Assembly: GCA_900555045.1 (NCBI GenBank)
Contig: USJW01000023.1
Coordinates: 1 to 48,757, forward strand
Length of the DNA stretch: 48,757 nt
Source of the DNA: an uncultured Clostridium sp.
GTDB lineage: Bacteria > Bacillota > Clostridia > Lachnospirales > Lachnospiraceae
Direction: 5' to 3'
Shown: one piece after another, positions 1 through 8,321 of the stretch
Layout: every line of letters begins with the position of its first letter
Position numbering within the stretch: position 1 is the stretch's first letter
The notes under the pieces: generated by a model
The model's database searches: none
The model's input: the letters and a program-made list of their open reading frames with translations, nothing else
Told to the model about the DNA's origin: nothing
Made by a program: the position numbers and the translations under genes

Positions 1-95
1 TCTGGAACAAGTGCTGAATTTTTGAAAATGCATATTTTTAGTCTAAGGATAGGAAAAGCATTCATGCGTATGTCGTGTTACCCTGCCGATAATCG

Positions 96-124
96 TTTAC
101 TTTGGAAAAAATATGTGATAAGAT
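96..124 (+). promoter_or_regulatory. Putative promoter of the first prepilin gene
   Basis: A -35-like TTTACT (96-101) lies 17 bases from a -10-like TAAGAT (119-124). This places transcription start about 20 bases before the GTG of the prepilin gene. Both boxes are imperfect, so the call rests mainly on spacing and position. Bases 1-95 hold no gene that I can see. Confidence 0.35.
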
Positions 125-153
125 GGGGGTTATCATGAAATGGGGAGTATGCG

Positions 154-942
154 GTGAAACAGAAGAAAAAAGGATTTTCACTGGCAGAGCTTTTGGTGGT
201 GGTGGCGATCGTGGCAGTGTTAGTGGCTGTCTCGGTGCCGATGTTCATACATAAACTGGAGAACACCAGAGAACGCGTGTGTGAGTCGAATCGGAAGACA
301 CTGGTCCGCCAGATTCAATACCAAATTGCGGCTGATGAAGACTGTCTGGAGACATTGGATTTTAAACGGCTTCAGGATACGGCGGATGCGCATTGTCCTG
401 CGGGCGGGGAGTATACGCTGGAGGTGGATGATCTCTATTTCCGGATTGTTTGCTCTGTGCATGAGGGGAGCTCCGGCGGGTCCGCGGAGCCGATTCCGAA
501 CGTGGTGAGCAAGGGACTTCTGAGCGACTTCCAGGCGCTGGTAAAAAATAATTCGTCGAAGAGCAACGACAAGCTGAGAAAAGCGTCCTACGAGGAATCC
601 GGATGGCCTACCTTGGTGGTTGGCGGGGAGACGTTCACGATTCAGCCCTATTATCAGGGCGGCAACGGTCAGACGGGACCTGCCGAGGAGCGGGTGTGGC
701 TGTTCGCGACGGACAAGTTCGATCCCACGTTCAAGACGAACAACTGGTTTGCAAAGTATGTCTACAACACCAAAGACGGAAAGTGGTATGCCTCGACGAA
801 ATACGACGGGACGGTTGGCGGTGGCTGCAGCATCACTTACAACAATATAGATGACCTGGACAACCACATAAAGACGGATAAGCATGGCAGCGGGAAGCCC
901 AAATGGGTGGAACTGACCGACTATGAGGAGAGAGAAAAGTAA
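154..942 (+). CDS. Type IV prepilin, pilin-like subunit (262 aa)
   Basis: This is a secreted pilin-type subunit expected to be cleaved by PilD and assembled into the type IV pilus. A short basic leader (MKQKKKG) is followed by FSLAELL and a long hydrophobic helix, with Gly at -1, Phe at +1 and Glu at +5, the class III prepilin signature. The globular part (about residues 40-262) is not one I recognise. The GTG start at 154 is chosen because GGGGAG lies 7 bases upstream and upstream ATGs are out of frame. The N-terminal helix closely resembles that of the second pilin at 5221, so the two are paralogues. At 262 aa it is longer than most major pilins. It has its own promoter and terminator, separate from the pilB operon. 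It could be an alternative major pilin or an accessory subunit. Confidence 0.85.
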   Translation: MKQKKKGFSLAELLVVVAIVAVLVAVSVPMFIHKLENTRERVCESNRKTLVRQIQYQIAADEDCLETLDFKRLQDTADAHCPAGGEYTLEVDDLYFRIVCSVHEGSSGGSAEPIPNVVSKGLLSDFQALVKNNSSKSNDKLRKASYEESGWPTLVVGGETFTIQPYYQGGNGQTGPAEERVWLFATDKFDPTFKTNNWFAKYVYNTKDGKWYASTKYDGTVGGGCSITYNNIDDLDNHIKTDKHGSGKPKWVELTDYEEREK

Positions 943-949
943 CATACCC

Positions 950-993
950 TGCAGATATCCACGGCGTACAGCTTGGGATATCTGCATTTTTTT
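950..993 (+). terminator. Rho-independent terminator after first prepilin
   Basis: TGCAGATATCC (950-960) pairs perfectly with GGATATCTGCA (976-986), and seven T follow directly (987-993). It sits 8 bases after the stop codon and cleanly separates the first prepilin from the pilB operon. Confidence 0.85.
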
Positions 994-1047
994 GCCCTAT
1001 CAGTCACAGAAAACAAAAAATCCATGAATACAACGTTGAAAAAGTGA

Positions 1048-1076
1048 TTGAATACCGGCAAAGGGTATTGTATAAT
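1048..1076 (+). promoter_or_regulatory. Promoter of the pilB-led pilus operon
   Basis: TTGAAT (1048-1053) and a consensus TATAAT (1071-1076) are separated by exactly 17 bases, about 60 bases before the pilB start. No c-di-GMP riboswitch core is visible in the short leader. Confidence 0.7.
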
Positions 1077-1134
1077 AAGGTTATCCCAGGATTTTACAGG
1101 AGCATTCTTTGCGCGCTCCGGAGAGGAGTGTAAC

Positions 1135-2826
1135 GTGATTTACAAGAGACTTGGAGATCTGCTCGTATCCGTGGGACTTATCAACGAGGAACAATTAAAT
1201 TACGCCCTTCAGCTACAGAAGGAAACAAAGGAGCGCCTTGGAACTGTTCTTATTGATCGCGGGATCATCACAGAAAAGCAGTTGATCGAGGCGCTCCAAA
1301 TGCAATTGGGGATTGAATTCGTTGATCTGTCCAAGACCGATATCGATGCCAGGATGTCCTCCCAGGTATCAAAAAATATTGCCAGGAAGTATGGCGTGGT
1401 TCCTGTAAAGGTGGAGAACGACAAGCTGTATCTGGCGATGAAGGACCCGATGAATTTCATGGCCATCGAGGAAGTGAAGACCGCGTCCCGAAAGCGGGTC
1501 ATCCCCATGATAGCCACCAGTAACAGCATAGACCGCGCGATCATGAACCTGTACGGCAACGAGGGCGTGGCCAAGGCGATCGAGGAGATACGCCAGTCCG
1601 GCGCCACGGAGCAAGCGCAGACGTCGGCAGTTTCATCCGTGGAGATCGGCGATGAGGATACGATCAGTGCCCCCACGGTCCGCCTGGTAAACTCGATCAT
1701 CGAGCGGGCGGTGACGGAGCGGGTCAGCGATATCCACATCGAACCCCAGGAGGGGGAGCTGGTGGTCCGGATGCGGATCGACGGCATGCTCCACCGAATC
1801 CTCACAGTGCCGAAGGATCTGCAGTCCTCGGTGATCTCGCGCATCAAGATCATGGGCGGAATGAACATCGCCGAGCGCAGAATCCCGCTGGACGGCCGCG
1901 CGAACGTGCGGATCAAGAGCCAGGATGTGGACCTGCGTATTTCCACCCTTCCGACCATATACGGCGAGAAGGTGGTAATCCGGCTTTTGAACAAGTCCAC
2001 GAACCTGCTCAACAAATCCGGTATCGGTCTGGGAGGGCCAGACCTTGAAAAGTATATGAAGCTGATATCCAACCACAGCGGCGTGATCCTGATCGTCGGC
2101 CCCACAGGCAGCGGCAAATCCTCGACCATGTACACCATGATCGGTGAGCTGAACCAGGAGGAGGTCAATCTGGTCACGCTGGAGGATCCGGTGGAGTACA
2201 ATATATCCGGAGTCAACCAGGTGCAGATCAACGAGAAGGTCGGAATGACCTTTGCCAACGGACTCCGATCGATTCTGCGACAGGATCCCGATATCATCGC
2301 GGTGGGAGAAATCCGCGACGGCGAGACGGCCGAGATTGCAATGAGGGCCGCCATCACTGGACACCTGGTACTGTCAACCATACATACAAACGACGCCATC
2401 TCTACGATCGACCGCCTGAAGGATATCGGGGTCGAGCCATATCTGATTGCGAGTGCCTTAAATGGAATCATCTCACAGCGGCTTGTTCGCTGTATTTGTC
2501 CCAACTGTAAAACAGCTTATGCCCCCACGGAGGAGGATTTGGAGGCCCTGGGAATGAAGGATGAAAAGAATGTCACCTTCTACCGGGGAAAGGGCTGCCC
2601 TTACTGCTTTGACACCGGCTACAGAGGAAGAACCGGCGTGTTCGAGATCCTGATCATGAACCGTGAAACGCGCAGGTGCATTGCGGACGGCAGCAGCAAA
2701 GAACAGCTCATAAAGGCCGCGGAGGGCCCGGACTATGTGTCGATCCGGGAAAACTGCCGGCGGCTGGTGCTGGAGGGAGTCACAACTGCGGCGGAAGCGC
2801 GCAGGACGATCAACTCCATTGAATAA
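1135..2826 (+). CDS. pilB: PilB, type IV pilus extension ATPase with MshEN c-di-GMP domain
   Basis: This cytoplasmic hexameric ATPase powers pilus extension. The N-terminus (residues 5-57) contains two 24-residue MshEN motifs of the form RLGxxLxxxGxIxxxQLxxALxxQ separated by exactly 5 residues; in known MshEN domains this arrangement binds c-di-GMP. The GspE/PilB core follows: Walker A GPTGSGKSS (Lys328), Asp and His boxes, a Walker B region ending in Glu392, and a CxxC...CxxC zinc site near 452-491. The GTG at 1135 is preferred over an upstream ATG at 1048 because GAGAGGAG lies 6 bases upstream and the 1048 start would fall inside the promoter. That gives 563 aa, typical for PilB. It is the first gene of the pilBTC-A-D-MNO operon. 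Confidence 0.96.
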   Translation: MIYKRLGDLLVSVGLINEEQLNYALQLQKETKERLGTVLIDRGIITEKQLIEALQMQLGIEFVDLSKTDIDARMSSQVSKNIARKYGVVPVKVENDKLYLAMKDPMNFMAIEEVKTASRKRVIPMIATSNSIDRAIMNLYGNEGVAKAIEEIRQSGATEQAQTSAVSSVEIGDEDTISAPTVRLVNSIIERAVTERVSDIHIEPQEGELVVRMRIDGMLHRILTVPKDLQSSVISRIKIMGGMNIAERRIPLDGRANVRIKSQDVDLRISTLPTIYGEKVVIRLLNKSTNLLNKSGIGLGGPDLEKYMKLISNHSGVILIVGPTGSGKSSTMYTMIGELNQEEVNLVTLEDPVEYNISGVNQVQINEKVGMTFANGLRSILRQDPDIIAVGEIRDGETAEIAMRAAITGHLVLSTIHTNDAISTIDRLKDIGVEPYLIASALNGIISQRLVRCICPNCKTAYAPTEEDLEALGMKDEKNVTFYRGKGCPYCFDTGYRGRTGVFEILIMNRETRRCIADGSSKEQLIKAAEGPDYVSIRENCRRLVLEGVTTAAEARRTINSIE

Positions 2827-2840
2827 TAGGAGAACGCAAA

Positions 2841-3890
2841 ATGACAATCGATGAATTGGTCGAACAGGCCGCCGCTGAGGGGTGCTCGGACATCCATCTG
2901 GTGAAGGGGCTTCCACCCAAGGGGAGGCTGAACGGCCAGATAAAGGATTTGGGCGATTGGATCCTCACGGACGAGGACTGCGAGCGCTATGCCAGGGAGC
3001 TGGCCGGGGACGCCTGCGACGGAATGCGGGATATCGGGGAGCTGGATCTGGCGGGAACCTACGGGCAGAGCCGTGTGAGAATCAATCTGTTCCGGCAGCA
3101 GGGCCATGTGTCGGCGGCTATTCGCCTTTTAAACAGCAATATCCCCGCACTTGACAGCCTGGGGCTGCCGCCGACGGTGCGCTCGCTGGCCTCCATGAGA
3201 CGGGGGATGGTCCTGGTGACCGGGGAGACGGGCTCCGGCAAGTCCACGACGCTGGCCGCGCTGCTGGATCTGATCAATCACAGTCGGGCGGGCCACATCA
3301 TCACCCTGGAGGACCCCATCGAGTACGTGTACACGCCGGACAAGTGCATCATAAACCAGCGGGAAATCGGCCGTGACACCCGGTGCTACAGCGACGGGCT
3401 GAGGGCCGCCCTGCGGGAGGACCCGGATGTGATCCTGGTGGGCGAGATGCGCGACCTGGAGACCATTGAGACCGCGCTCACGGCGGCTGAGACCGGGCAC
3501 CTGGTGTTTGCCACCCTGCACACCAACTCAGCGGCGGACACCATCGACCGGATCGTGAACGTCTTCCCGGAGGGGATTCAAAGGCAGATCCGGCTTCAGC
3601 TCTCCACAAGCCTTCTGGCGGTTCTCTCCCAGCAGTTAGTGGAGCGCAAGGGCGGAAAGGGCCGGGTGCCGGCCTGTGAGCTGATGATGGTCACGTCGGC
3701 GGTCCGCAACCTGATCCGCGAGGCAAAGACCCCGCAGATTGCCAGCTCCCTCGCCTCGTCGGCGCTGGAGGGCAGCATCACCATGGACAACTCCTTAATC
3801 CGCCTTTACAAGGACCAGCTCATCACGGCGAGCGCGGCGCGGGATTGCGCCAGGGATAAGGACTACATAAAAAAGCATGTGTTACTTTGA
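2841..3890 (+). CDS. pilT: PilT, pilus retraction ATPase
   Basis: PilT is the cytoplasmic ATPase that depolymerises the pilus and drives twitching motility or retraction. The 349-aa length is standard. Walker A GETGSGKST ends with Lys134. The Asp box (EDPIEY), Walker B (DPDVILVGEMRD) and His box (GHLVFATLHTNSA) are all present, followed by the helical C-terminal part with the PilT-type VPACELM stretch. A TAGGAG site lies 8 bases before the ATG, only 14 bases after the pilB stop. It is the only PilT in the locus, so no PilU-like second retraction motor is seen here. Confidence 0.96.
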   Translation: MTIDELVEQAAAEGCSDIHLVKGLPPKGRLNGQIKDLGDWILTDEDCERYARELAGDACDGMRDIGELDLAGTYGQSRVRINLFRQQGHVSAAIRLLNSNIPALDSLGLPPTVRSLASMRRGMVLVTGETGSGKSTTLAALLDLINHSRAGHIITLEDPIEYVYTPDKCIINQREIGRDTRCYSDGLRAALREDPDVILVGEMRDLETIETALTAAETGHLVFATLHTNSAADTIDRIVNVFPEGIQRQIRLQLSTSLLAVLSQQLVERKGGKGRVPACELMMVTSAVRNLIREAKTPQIASSLASSALEGSITMDNSLIRLYKDQLITASAARDCARDKDYIKKHVLL

Positions 3891-3919
3891 CTGTGATCGT
3901 CGAAAGGGAGTGGTGAGCA

Positions 3920-5131
3920 TTGATCACATTTAAATATAAAGCCATTTCCAGGGACGGCCTCCCGGTGAGCGGAATTGTGGAGGCGTACGACGAGTACGCG
4001 GCCGTCGCGCAGATCAAGGAGGAGTGCCGGCTGGTCACAAAGATCACGCCGGTGAAGGAACACACCGGGCTTCTGACCAAGGAGATCAATGTCAAAAAGA
4101 TTGACATGAAGGCACTGTCCGTCGTGTGCTCCCAGTTTGCTGTGATCCTTTCCGCGGGGATGCCGGCGGCAAGGTGCGTGGAGCTGATCGCCGCCCAGGC
4201 GGAGGACAAGCGGCTGAAAAAGATCCTTAAAAATGCAGCGGGGGATGTGTCCGCAGGCTACTCGCTGGCGGACAGCCTGGAGAATGCCGGCGGAAAGCTT
4301 CTGCCGATCACATTCATAGAGACCATCCGCGCCGGCGAGGAGTCGGGCACCTTGGAGAACTCCTTCGAGAGCCTCTGCGAGTTTTACGAGAAGCGGTACA
4401 AGACGAAACAGAAGGTTTCGTCCGCCCTCACATACCCCGTCTTTGTCATCATGATCGCCATTGTCGTGCTGATTGTGGTGATGGTGAAGGTGATTCCCAC
4501 GGTGACCGGCATATTCGACGATCTGGGCGGAGAATTGCCCGGGTCCACGAAGGCGCTGATTGCGGTGTCGTCATTTTTCCAGAAGAATATCCTGCTGATC
4601 CTGCTATTCAGTGCGCTGGCGGCGGTGCTCTTTATTCTCTTTGTCAGGACGGAGGACGGGAAGGTGATGTGGAACAAGGTGAAGCTAAAGGTTCCGGTGC
4701 TGGGCAAAATCAGCATGTTAAACGCAGCCAGCCAGTTCGCCAACACCATGTCCACCCTGCTGGCGGCAGGGCTTCCGGTGTCCAAGGCGCTGGCGGTGAC
4801 CGCGAAGACGCTGGACAATTACATGCTGTCACTGGAGACCAGCAAGATGGTCACCGGGCTGGAGGAGGGCCGCCACCTCGGCACATGTATGCGGGAATCC
4901 GGCTGCTATCCGCGCACGCTCAACGATATGTGCGTGATCGGGGAGGAGACCGGGGAGCTGGAGGCGACGCTCAAGACCATTGGAAGATACTACGATAACG
5001 AGGCGGAACACGCCACCCAGAAGGCCCTGGCAAAGCTGGAGCCCACTATCCTGGTGCTGATCGCCGTCATGGCAGGATTTATCGTGATCTCGATCTATCT
5101 GCCGATCTTTAATATATACGATATGATGTAG
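3920..5131 (+). CDS. pilC: PilC, inner-membrane platform protein
   Basis: PilC is the polytopic platform on which PilB and PilT act during pilin insertion and extraction. The 403-aa protein has two GspF domains. The first begins near residue 65 and is followed by a hydrophobic segment near 172-195. A second membrane segment lies near 215-240, and a repeat of the GspF domain ends in a C-terminal membrane helix (about 375-398, ILVLIAVMAGFIVISIYLPI). A TTG start at 3920 is used, with AAGGGAG 9 bases upstream. The gene follows pilT by 29 bases in the same operon. Confidence 0.95.
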   Translation: MITFKYKAISRDGLPVSGIVEAYDEYAAVAQIKEECRLVTKITPVKEHTGLLTKEINVKKIDMKALSVVCSQFAVILSAGMPAARCVELIAAQAEDKRLKKILKNAAGDVSAGYSLADSLENAGGKLLPITFIETIRAGEESGTLENSFESLCEFYEKRYKTKQKVSSALTYPVFVIMIAIVVLIVVMVKVIPTVTGIFDDLGGELPGSTKALIAVSSFFQKNILLILLFSALAAVLFILFVRTEDGKVMWNKVKLKVPVLGKISMLNAASQFANTMSTLLAAGLPVSKALAVTAKTLDNYMLSLETSKMVTGLEEGRHLGTCMRESGCYPRTLNDMCVIGEETGELEATLKTIGRYYDNEAEHATQKALAKLEPTILVLIAVMAGFIVISIYLPIFNIYDMM

Positions 5132-5220
5132 GTTTTTATCCATCAGGTCACCTCAACCCTTGGCCGCTATGTATGGACGGAACATAAAATTTTATGAGTG
5201 ATTTCAGGAGGATAAATGTC

Positions 5221-5670
5221 ATGGATCAGGTAAGGAAAAATATGAAAAACAAAAAAGGATTTACCCTGGCGGAGCTGTTGATTGTTGTGGCAATCATTGC
5301 AGTGCTGGTTGCAGTTTCGGTGCCGATATTTAACAGTAAGCTGGAGAAGGCGAGAGAGGCTACGGATATTGCAAATATGAGAGCCGCTAAGGTTGCGGCT
5401 GCTGCGGAATTTTTGGGAAACGAAGGAATCGGAACGTATTATTATGATGCGGATACAGGCGTACTTGTAGCAGAAGGAGCAAAAAATACAGTAGCTGGGT
5501 ATGGCCAGGGAACAGAAAAAGCAAAAGGCGGATTAAGCTATGGTTCTTATTATGATGAAACTGAAGAAGCAAAAGGAAAAATCATAGAAGTAACGATCAC
5601 ACAGCCAGAAGATAAGAGTACAGAGCCTACCATTGGCTTAAAATGGGTGGACGCTACCAAAACAAAATAA
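5221..5670 (+). CDS. pilA: Major type IV pilin candidate
   Basis: This is a pilin subunit of about 149 aa and the likely main building block of the fibre. The leader ends in KNKKG, followed by FTLAELLIVVAII (Phe +1, Glu +5). The start at 5221 is chosen because AGGAGG lies 9 bases upstream; an in-frame start at 5194 would put that ribosome site inside the gene. The mature part is short and lacks a cysteine pair. Codon use is clearly more A/T-rich than in its neighbours (many GAA, AAA, GCA, TAT), a bias also seen in rpsP, so it may reflect high expression; recent exchange of a variable pilin is the alternative. A strong hairpin follows the stop. The position between pilC and pilD also suits the major pilin. 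Confidence 0.88.
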   Translation: MDQVRKNMKNKKGFTLAELLIVVAIIAVLVAVSVPIFNSKLEKAREATDIANMRAAKVAAAAEFLGNEGIGTYYYDADTGVLVAEGAKNTVAGYGQGTEKAKGGLSYGSYYDETEEAKGKIIEVTITQPEDKSTEPTIGLKWVDATKTK

Positions 5671-5682
5671 TCCCCTCATTAT

Positions 5683-5718
5683 AATGTGAGAAGCTGAAGG
5701 GTTGCAGCTTCTCACATT
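5683..5718 (+). terminator. Strong hairpin after pilA (terminator or mRNA-stabilising)
   Basis: AATGTGAGAAGCTG (5683-5696) pairs perfectly over 14 bases with CAGCTTCTCACATT (5705-5718) around an 8-base loop. The T-run is poor (TTT, then CCCTGCATTTT). The hairpin may therefore allow partial read-through, giving abundant pilA mRNA and less of the downstream assembly genes. Confidence 0.65.
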
Positions 5719-5880
5719 TCCCTGCATTTTATACAGTTACCGAGCCCCTTCTTCCATCCCAATCCAAGGAGGCGCTCTGTAACTATATAAACGAAACTAC
5801 CCAAAACCACAAAGGCCGCGAACCCCAGGCATTTCCTTTTTGCCGGTTCCTCACCCGGCCACACCACGGAGAACATTCCT
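5719..5880 (+). other. Structured leader before pilD, no gene
   Basis: This roughly 160-base gap contains no credible ORF. It holds an imperfect inverted repeat (AGTTAC at about 5735 against GTAACT at about 5778, with further pairing inward) and a GCCGG/CCGGC hairpin close to the pilD ribosome site. No known riboswitch class was recognised. Confidence 0.3.
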
Positions 5881-6687
5881 ATGTCGCTGTCTGATTACGC
5901 AACAACCGCATATCTCATCTTCCTCGCCGCGCTGATCGGGGCGGTGGGAGGAAGCTTTGTCAACTGTCTGTCCTGGCGCTACGTCCGGGGGGAGAAGGTC
6001 ACAAAGGGGAGAAGCCGCTGTACATTCTGCGGTCATGTCCTGGGAGCGTTTGACCTGATTCCCATTGTGAGCTGGGTCGGACTGCGCGGCCGCTGCAGGT
6101 ACTGCGGGGAGAAAATCTCCCCCCGGTATGTCTTGGCAGAGGTTCTCATGGCCCTGGTGGCCGTCGGCCTGCTGTTTCGCTTTGGACTCACCCTGCGGCT
6201 GCCGTTTTATCTGTTCTACGCCTTTATTCTGCTGGCGGTGGCGCTGATTGATCTGGAGTCCTACGAGATTCCGGATCGTTTCCACGTTGTGGCCATCCTC
6301 TGGTGGCTCATGGGCGCTGCGCTTCTTGAGAGGCCGGTTCTCCCTTATTTACTTCGGGGCTTTGCGGGCGGTTTGGCGGTGGCGGGCGGCATGCTTGCCA
6401 TTTCCCTCATTTTTGATCGGATTCTCGGGAGGGAGAGCCTGGGCGGCGGCGATATCAAGCTGCTGTTTGTGACCGGCCTCTACCTGGGATTTGCGGTGAA
6501 TCTGCTGAACCTGGTGATCAGCTGCTTTTTCGGCCTGGCCCTGGCCGCGGCGACGGCAAAAGCCCGAACGGCCAGGGAGGACCCGGCGGCCATCCCCTTC
6601 GGCCCGGCCATCGCGGCATCCACCGCGCTGTGTCTGATCTGCGGGGAATCCATCGTTCAGTGGTATCTGCGTTTTTGCGGTTTATGA
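5881..6687 (+). CDS. pilD: PilD, prepilin peptidase / N-methyltransferase
   Basis: This membrane aspartic protease cleaves prepilin leaders after Gly and methylates the new N-terminus. The 268-aa protein begins with a membrane helix containing GGSFVNCLSWR. A cytosolic loop follows with two CxxC pairs (CTFC and CRYC), typical of the bifunctional enzyme. The two catalytic aspartates lie in ALIDLESYEIPD and GGGDIK. Several membrane helices follow, ending in a conserved IPFGP-type segment. A GGAG lies about 8 bases before the ATG. All prepilins in this locus are presumed substrates. Confidence 0.95.
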   Translation: MSLSDYATTAYLIFLAALIGAVGGSFVNCLSWRYVRGEKVTKGRSRCTFCGHVLGAFDLIPIVSWVGLRGRCRYCGEKISPRYVLAEVLMALVAVGLLFRFGLTLRLPFYLFYAFILLAVALIDLESYEIPDRFHVVAILWWLMGAALLERPVLPYLLRGFAGGLAVAGGMLAISLIFDRILGRESLGGGDIKLLFVTGLYLGFAVNLLNLVISCFFGLALAAATAKARTAREDPAAIPFGPAIAASTALCLICGESIVQWYLRFCGL

Positions 6688-6722
6688 GACAATAGCGGAA
6701 GCTTCCGAAAGGAGACAGGAGT

Positions 6723-7724
6723 ATGTCCGAGAGTTATACAGGAATAGAAATCGGATCCAGGCAGGTGAAAATGACCCAGTGTTCAGACAACTGCGTGCAC
6801 CGGGCGGCGGTGGAACCCTTGCCGGACAATTACGTGAATATGGGAACCATCGTGTCCATGGAGGCCATGAGCGAGTTTCTGAAGGATATGGCAAAGCGGG
6901 AGCGCTTTATGGACAAGAAGTGCGCCATCGTTCTCCCCAACAGCGTGGCCTTCTCAAAGCGACTGACCATGCCGGCCATGACCATTGAGCACTTAAAGAT
7001 CAACCTTCCCTACGAATTTCACGATTTCATCAGCGCCAGCCCCAAGAAGTATGTGTTCGACTACTGCCTCTTGGAGATGCACACCAACGACGACGGAAAG
7101 CCCGTGTCCATGGACTTAATGGCGGCGGCTGCGCCGAAGGAGAAGCTGCAGGAGTACGCGGGAATGTTAAAGCGCGCCGGGTTTAAGCTGACCATTGCCG
7201 CGCCGGAGATATTTGCCTACTCCAATCTGATACGGGAGTATGAGACGGCAAAGCAGCTGGAGGAGCCCGCGGAGTACTGCTTTGTGGATCTCGGATACTA
7301 TTCCACCAAGCTGCACATCTTCTCCGGAAACCGCTTTGAGGTCACCAGGGAGATCGAGTACGGCTGCTCCATGCTGGACCGGGCGGTGGCCAACGAGATG
7401 AATCTGGACGAGCACATCGCCCACTCCTACGTGCGGGAAAACTATAAGAACGTGTGGGACTTAGAAGCGTGCCGCGACGTCTACGACTCCATCGCGGTGG
7501 AGCTTATGCGCGCCATCAACTTTTACGGCTTCAACAACCCCTCCAGCAACCTAAACACCGTGTACTACTGCGGCGGCGGCTCCCTTGTCACTCCGCTGGT
7601 GGAGGCGGTCACCCGCCAGATACCGCTCATTCCACGGCCGGTGTCGGAGCTGGTTCCCGTGTCCGGGGACATCCCGGAGGAGGCGTTTATCAGCCCGGCG
7701 GCGGTAGGCATCGCGTTCCAGTAG
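6723..7724 (+). CDS. pilM: PilM, actin-like pilus assembly protein
   Basis: PilM is a cytoplasmic actin-fold protein that binds the N-terminus of PilN and links the ATPase to the inner-membrane alignment complex. The 333-aa protein starts with GIEIGSRQVK, the phosphate-1 type motif of the family. A second phosphate motif follows (CFVDLGYYSTKL), and a glycine-rich adenosine motif near the end (VYYCGGGS). AAAGGAG lies 8 bases upstream of the ATG. It is followed by PilN- and PilO-like genes in the usual order. PilP and PilQ are absent, as expected without an outer membrane. Confidence 0.9.
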   Translation: MSESYTGIEIGSRQVKMTQCSDNCVHRAAVEPLPDNYVNMGTIVSMEAMSEFLKDMAKRERFMDKKCAIVLPNSVAFSKRLTMPAMTIEHLKINLPYEFHDFISASPKKYVFDYCLLEMHTNDDGKPVSMDLMAAAAPKEKLQEYAGMLKRAGFKLTIAAPEIFAYSNLIREYETAKQLEEPAEYCFVDLGYYSTKLHIFSGNRFEVTREIEYGCSMLDRAVANEMNLDEHIAHSYVRENYKNVWDLEACRDVYDSIAVELMRAINFYGFNNPSSNLNTVYYCGGGSLVTPLVEAVTRQIPLIPRPVSELVPVSGDIPEEAFISPAAVGIAFQ

Positions 7725-7742
7725 GGTGGGAGGAGGACAGAG

Positions 7743-8321
7743 ATGAAGGTAATCCGGAAAAATGAGTACCCCTCAAAGCAGACCGTCAACCTGGTATTCA
7801 AGGAGCGGTCCATCAACAGTCCCTCGCGGGCGATCCCCGCGTTTGCCCTGTTTTTGGTCTTTCTGACACTGTTTATCCGCTTTGGCGTTCAGGGACAGCT
7901 GCAAAAAATGGAGGCTGCCGAGTCGGCGCTGCGGCGGGCGCAGTCGGATTTAAACGGGTACATGGAGTACAACAGCGATTACGATGAGATCAAGGAACAG
8001 TACAGCCAGTACTTTAACGACTATCTGAATGAGGATGAGGCGGTTCTCCAGGATCGGATGAAGGTGCTGGAGCTTTTGGAGCAGTGTGTGATGACCCGGG
8101 CGGATATGTCGAACATCGCCATACAGGGGAATGTCTGCCGGGTTTCAATCACGGACGTGCCCTTAAACACGATCTCGGATATTGTGGCAACCCTGGAGGG
8201 AAATCCGCAGGTCCAGTACATATCGGTGGTGACGGCGGGGACTGAAAACGGGGATGACGCTCAGATCGGCCAGAATGTCACGGCCAACGTGACGATCACA
8301 CTTACGGAGGAGCAGGACTGA
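7743..8321 (+). CDS. pilN: PilN-like assembly protein
   Basis: This 192-aa bitopic membrane protein sits in the PilN position, right after pilM. A cytoplasmic N-terminus of about 30 residues, including the stretch KQTVNLVFKE, would be the PilM-binding part, by analogy with the INLLP motif of canonical PilN. A single membrane helix lies at about 30-48, then a charged coiled-coil-like stretch to about residue 110, then a small alpha/beta domain. The canonical INLLP is not exactly conserved, so the name rests on position, topology and size. AGGAGG lies just upstream. The stop codon shares one base with the next start (TGATG), so translation is probably coupled. Confidence 0.75.
   Translation: MKVIRKNEYPSKQTVNLVFKERSINSPSRAIPAFALFLVFLTLFIRFGVQGQLQKMEAAESALRRAQSDLNGYMEYNSDYDEIKEQYSQYFNDYLNEDEAVLQDRMKVLELLEQCVMTRADMSNIAIQGNVCRVSITDVPLNTISDIVATLEGNPQVQYISVVTAGTENGDDAQIGQNVTANVTITLTEEQD

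Noticed and set aside
943..1134. c-di-GMP riboswitch before pilB, as known for T4P genes in Clostridioides difficile
   Set aside because: The leader between the promoter and pilB is only about 55 bases, and neither the class I nor the class II conserved core could be seen. The leader of the first prepilin also lacks it.
1209..2504. 431-codon minus-strand open frame
   Set aside because: It is antisense to pilB with intact Walker and zinc motifs. The serine/arginine/isoleucine-rich translation is a frame shadow.
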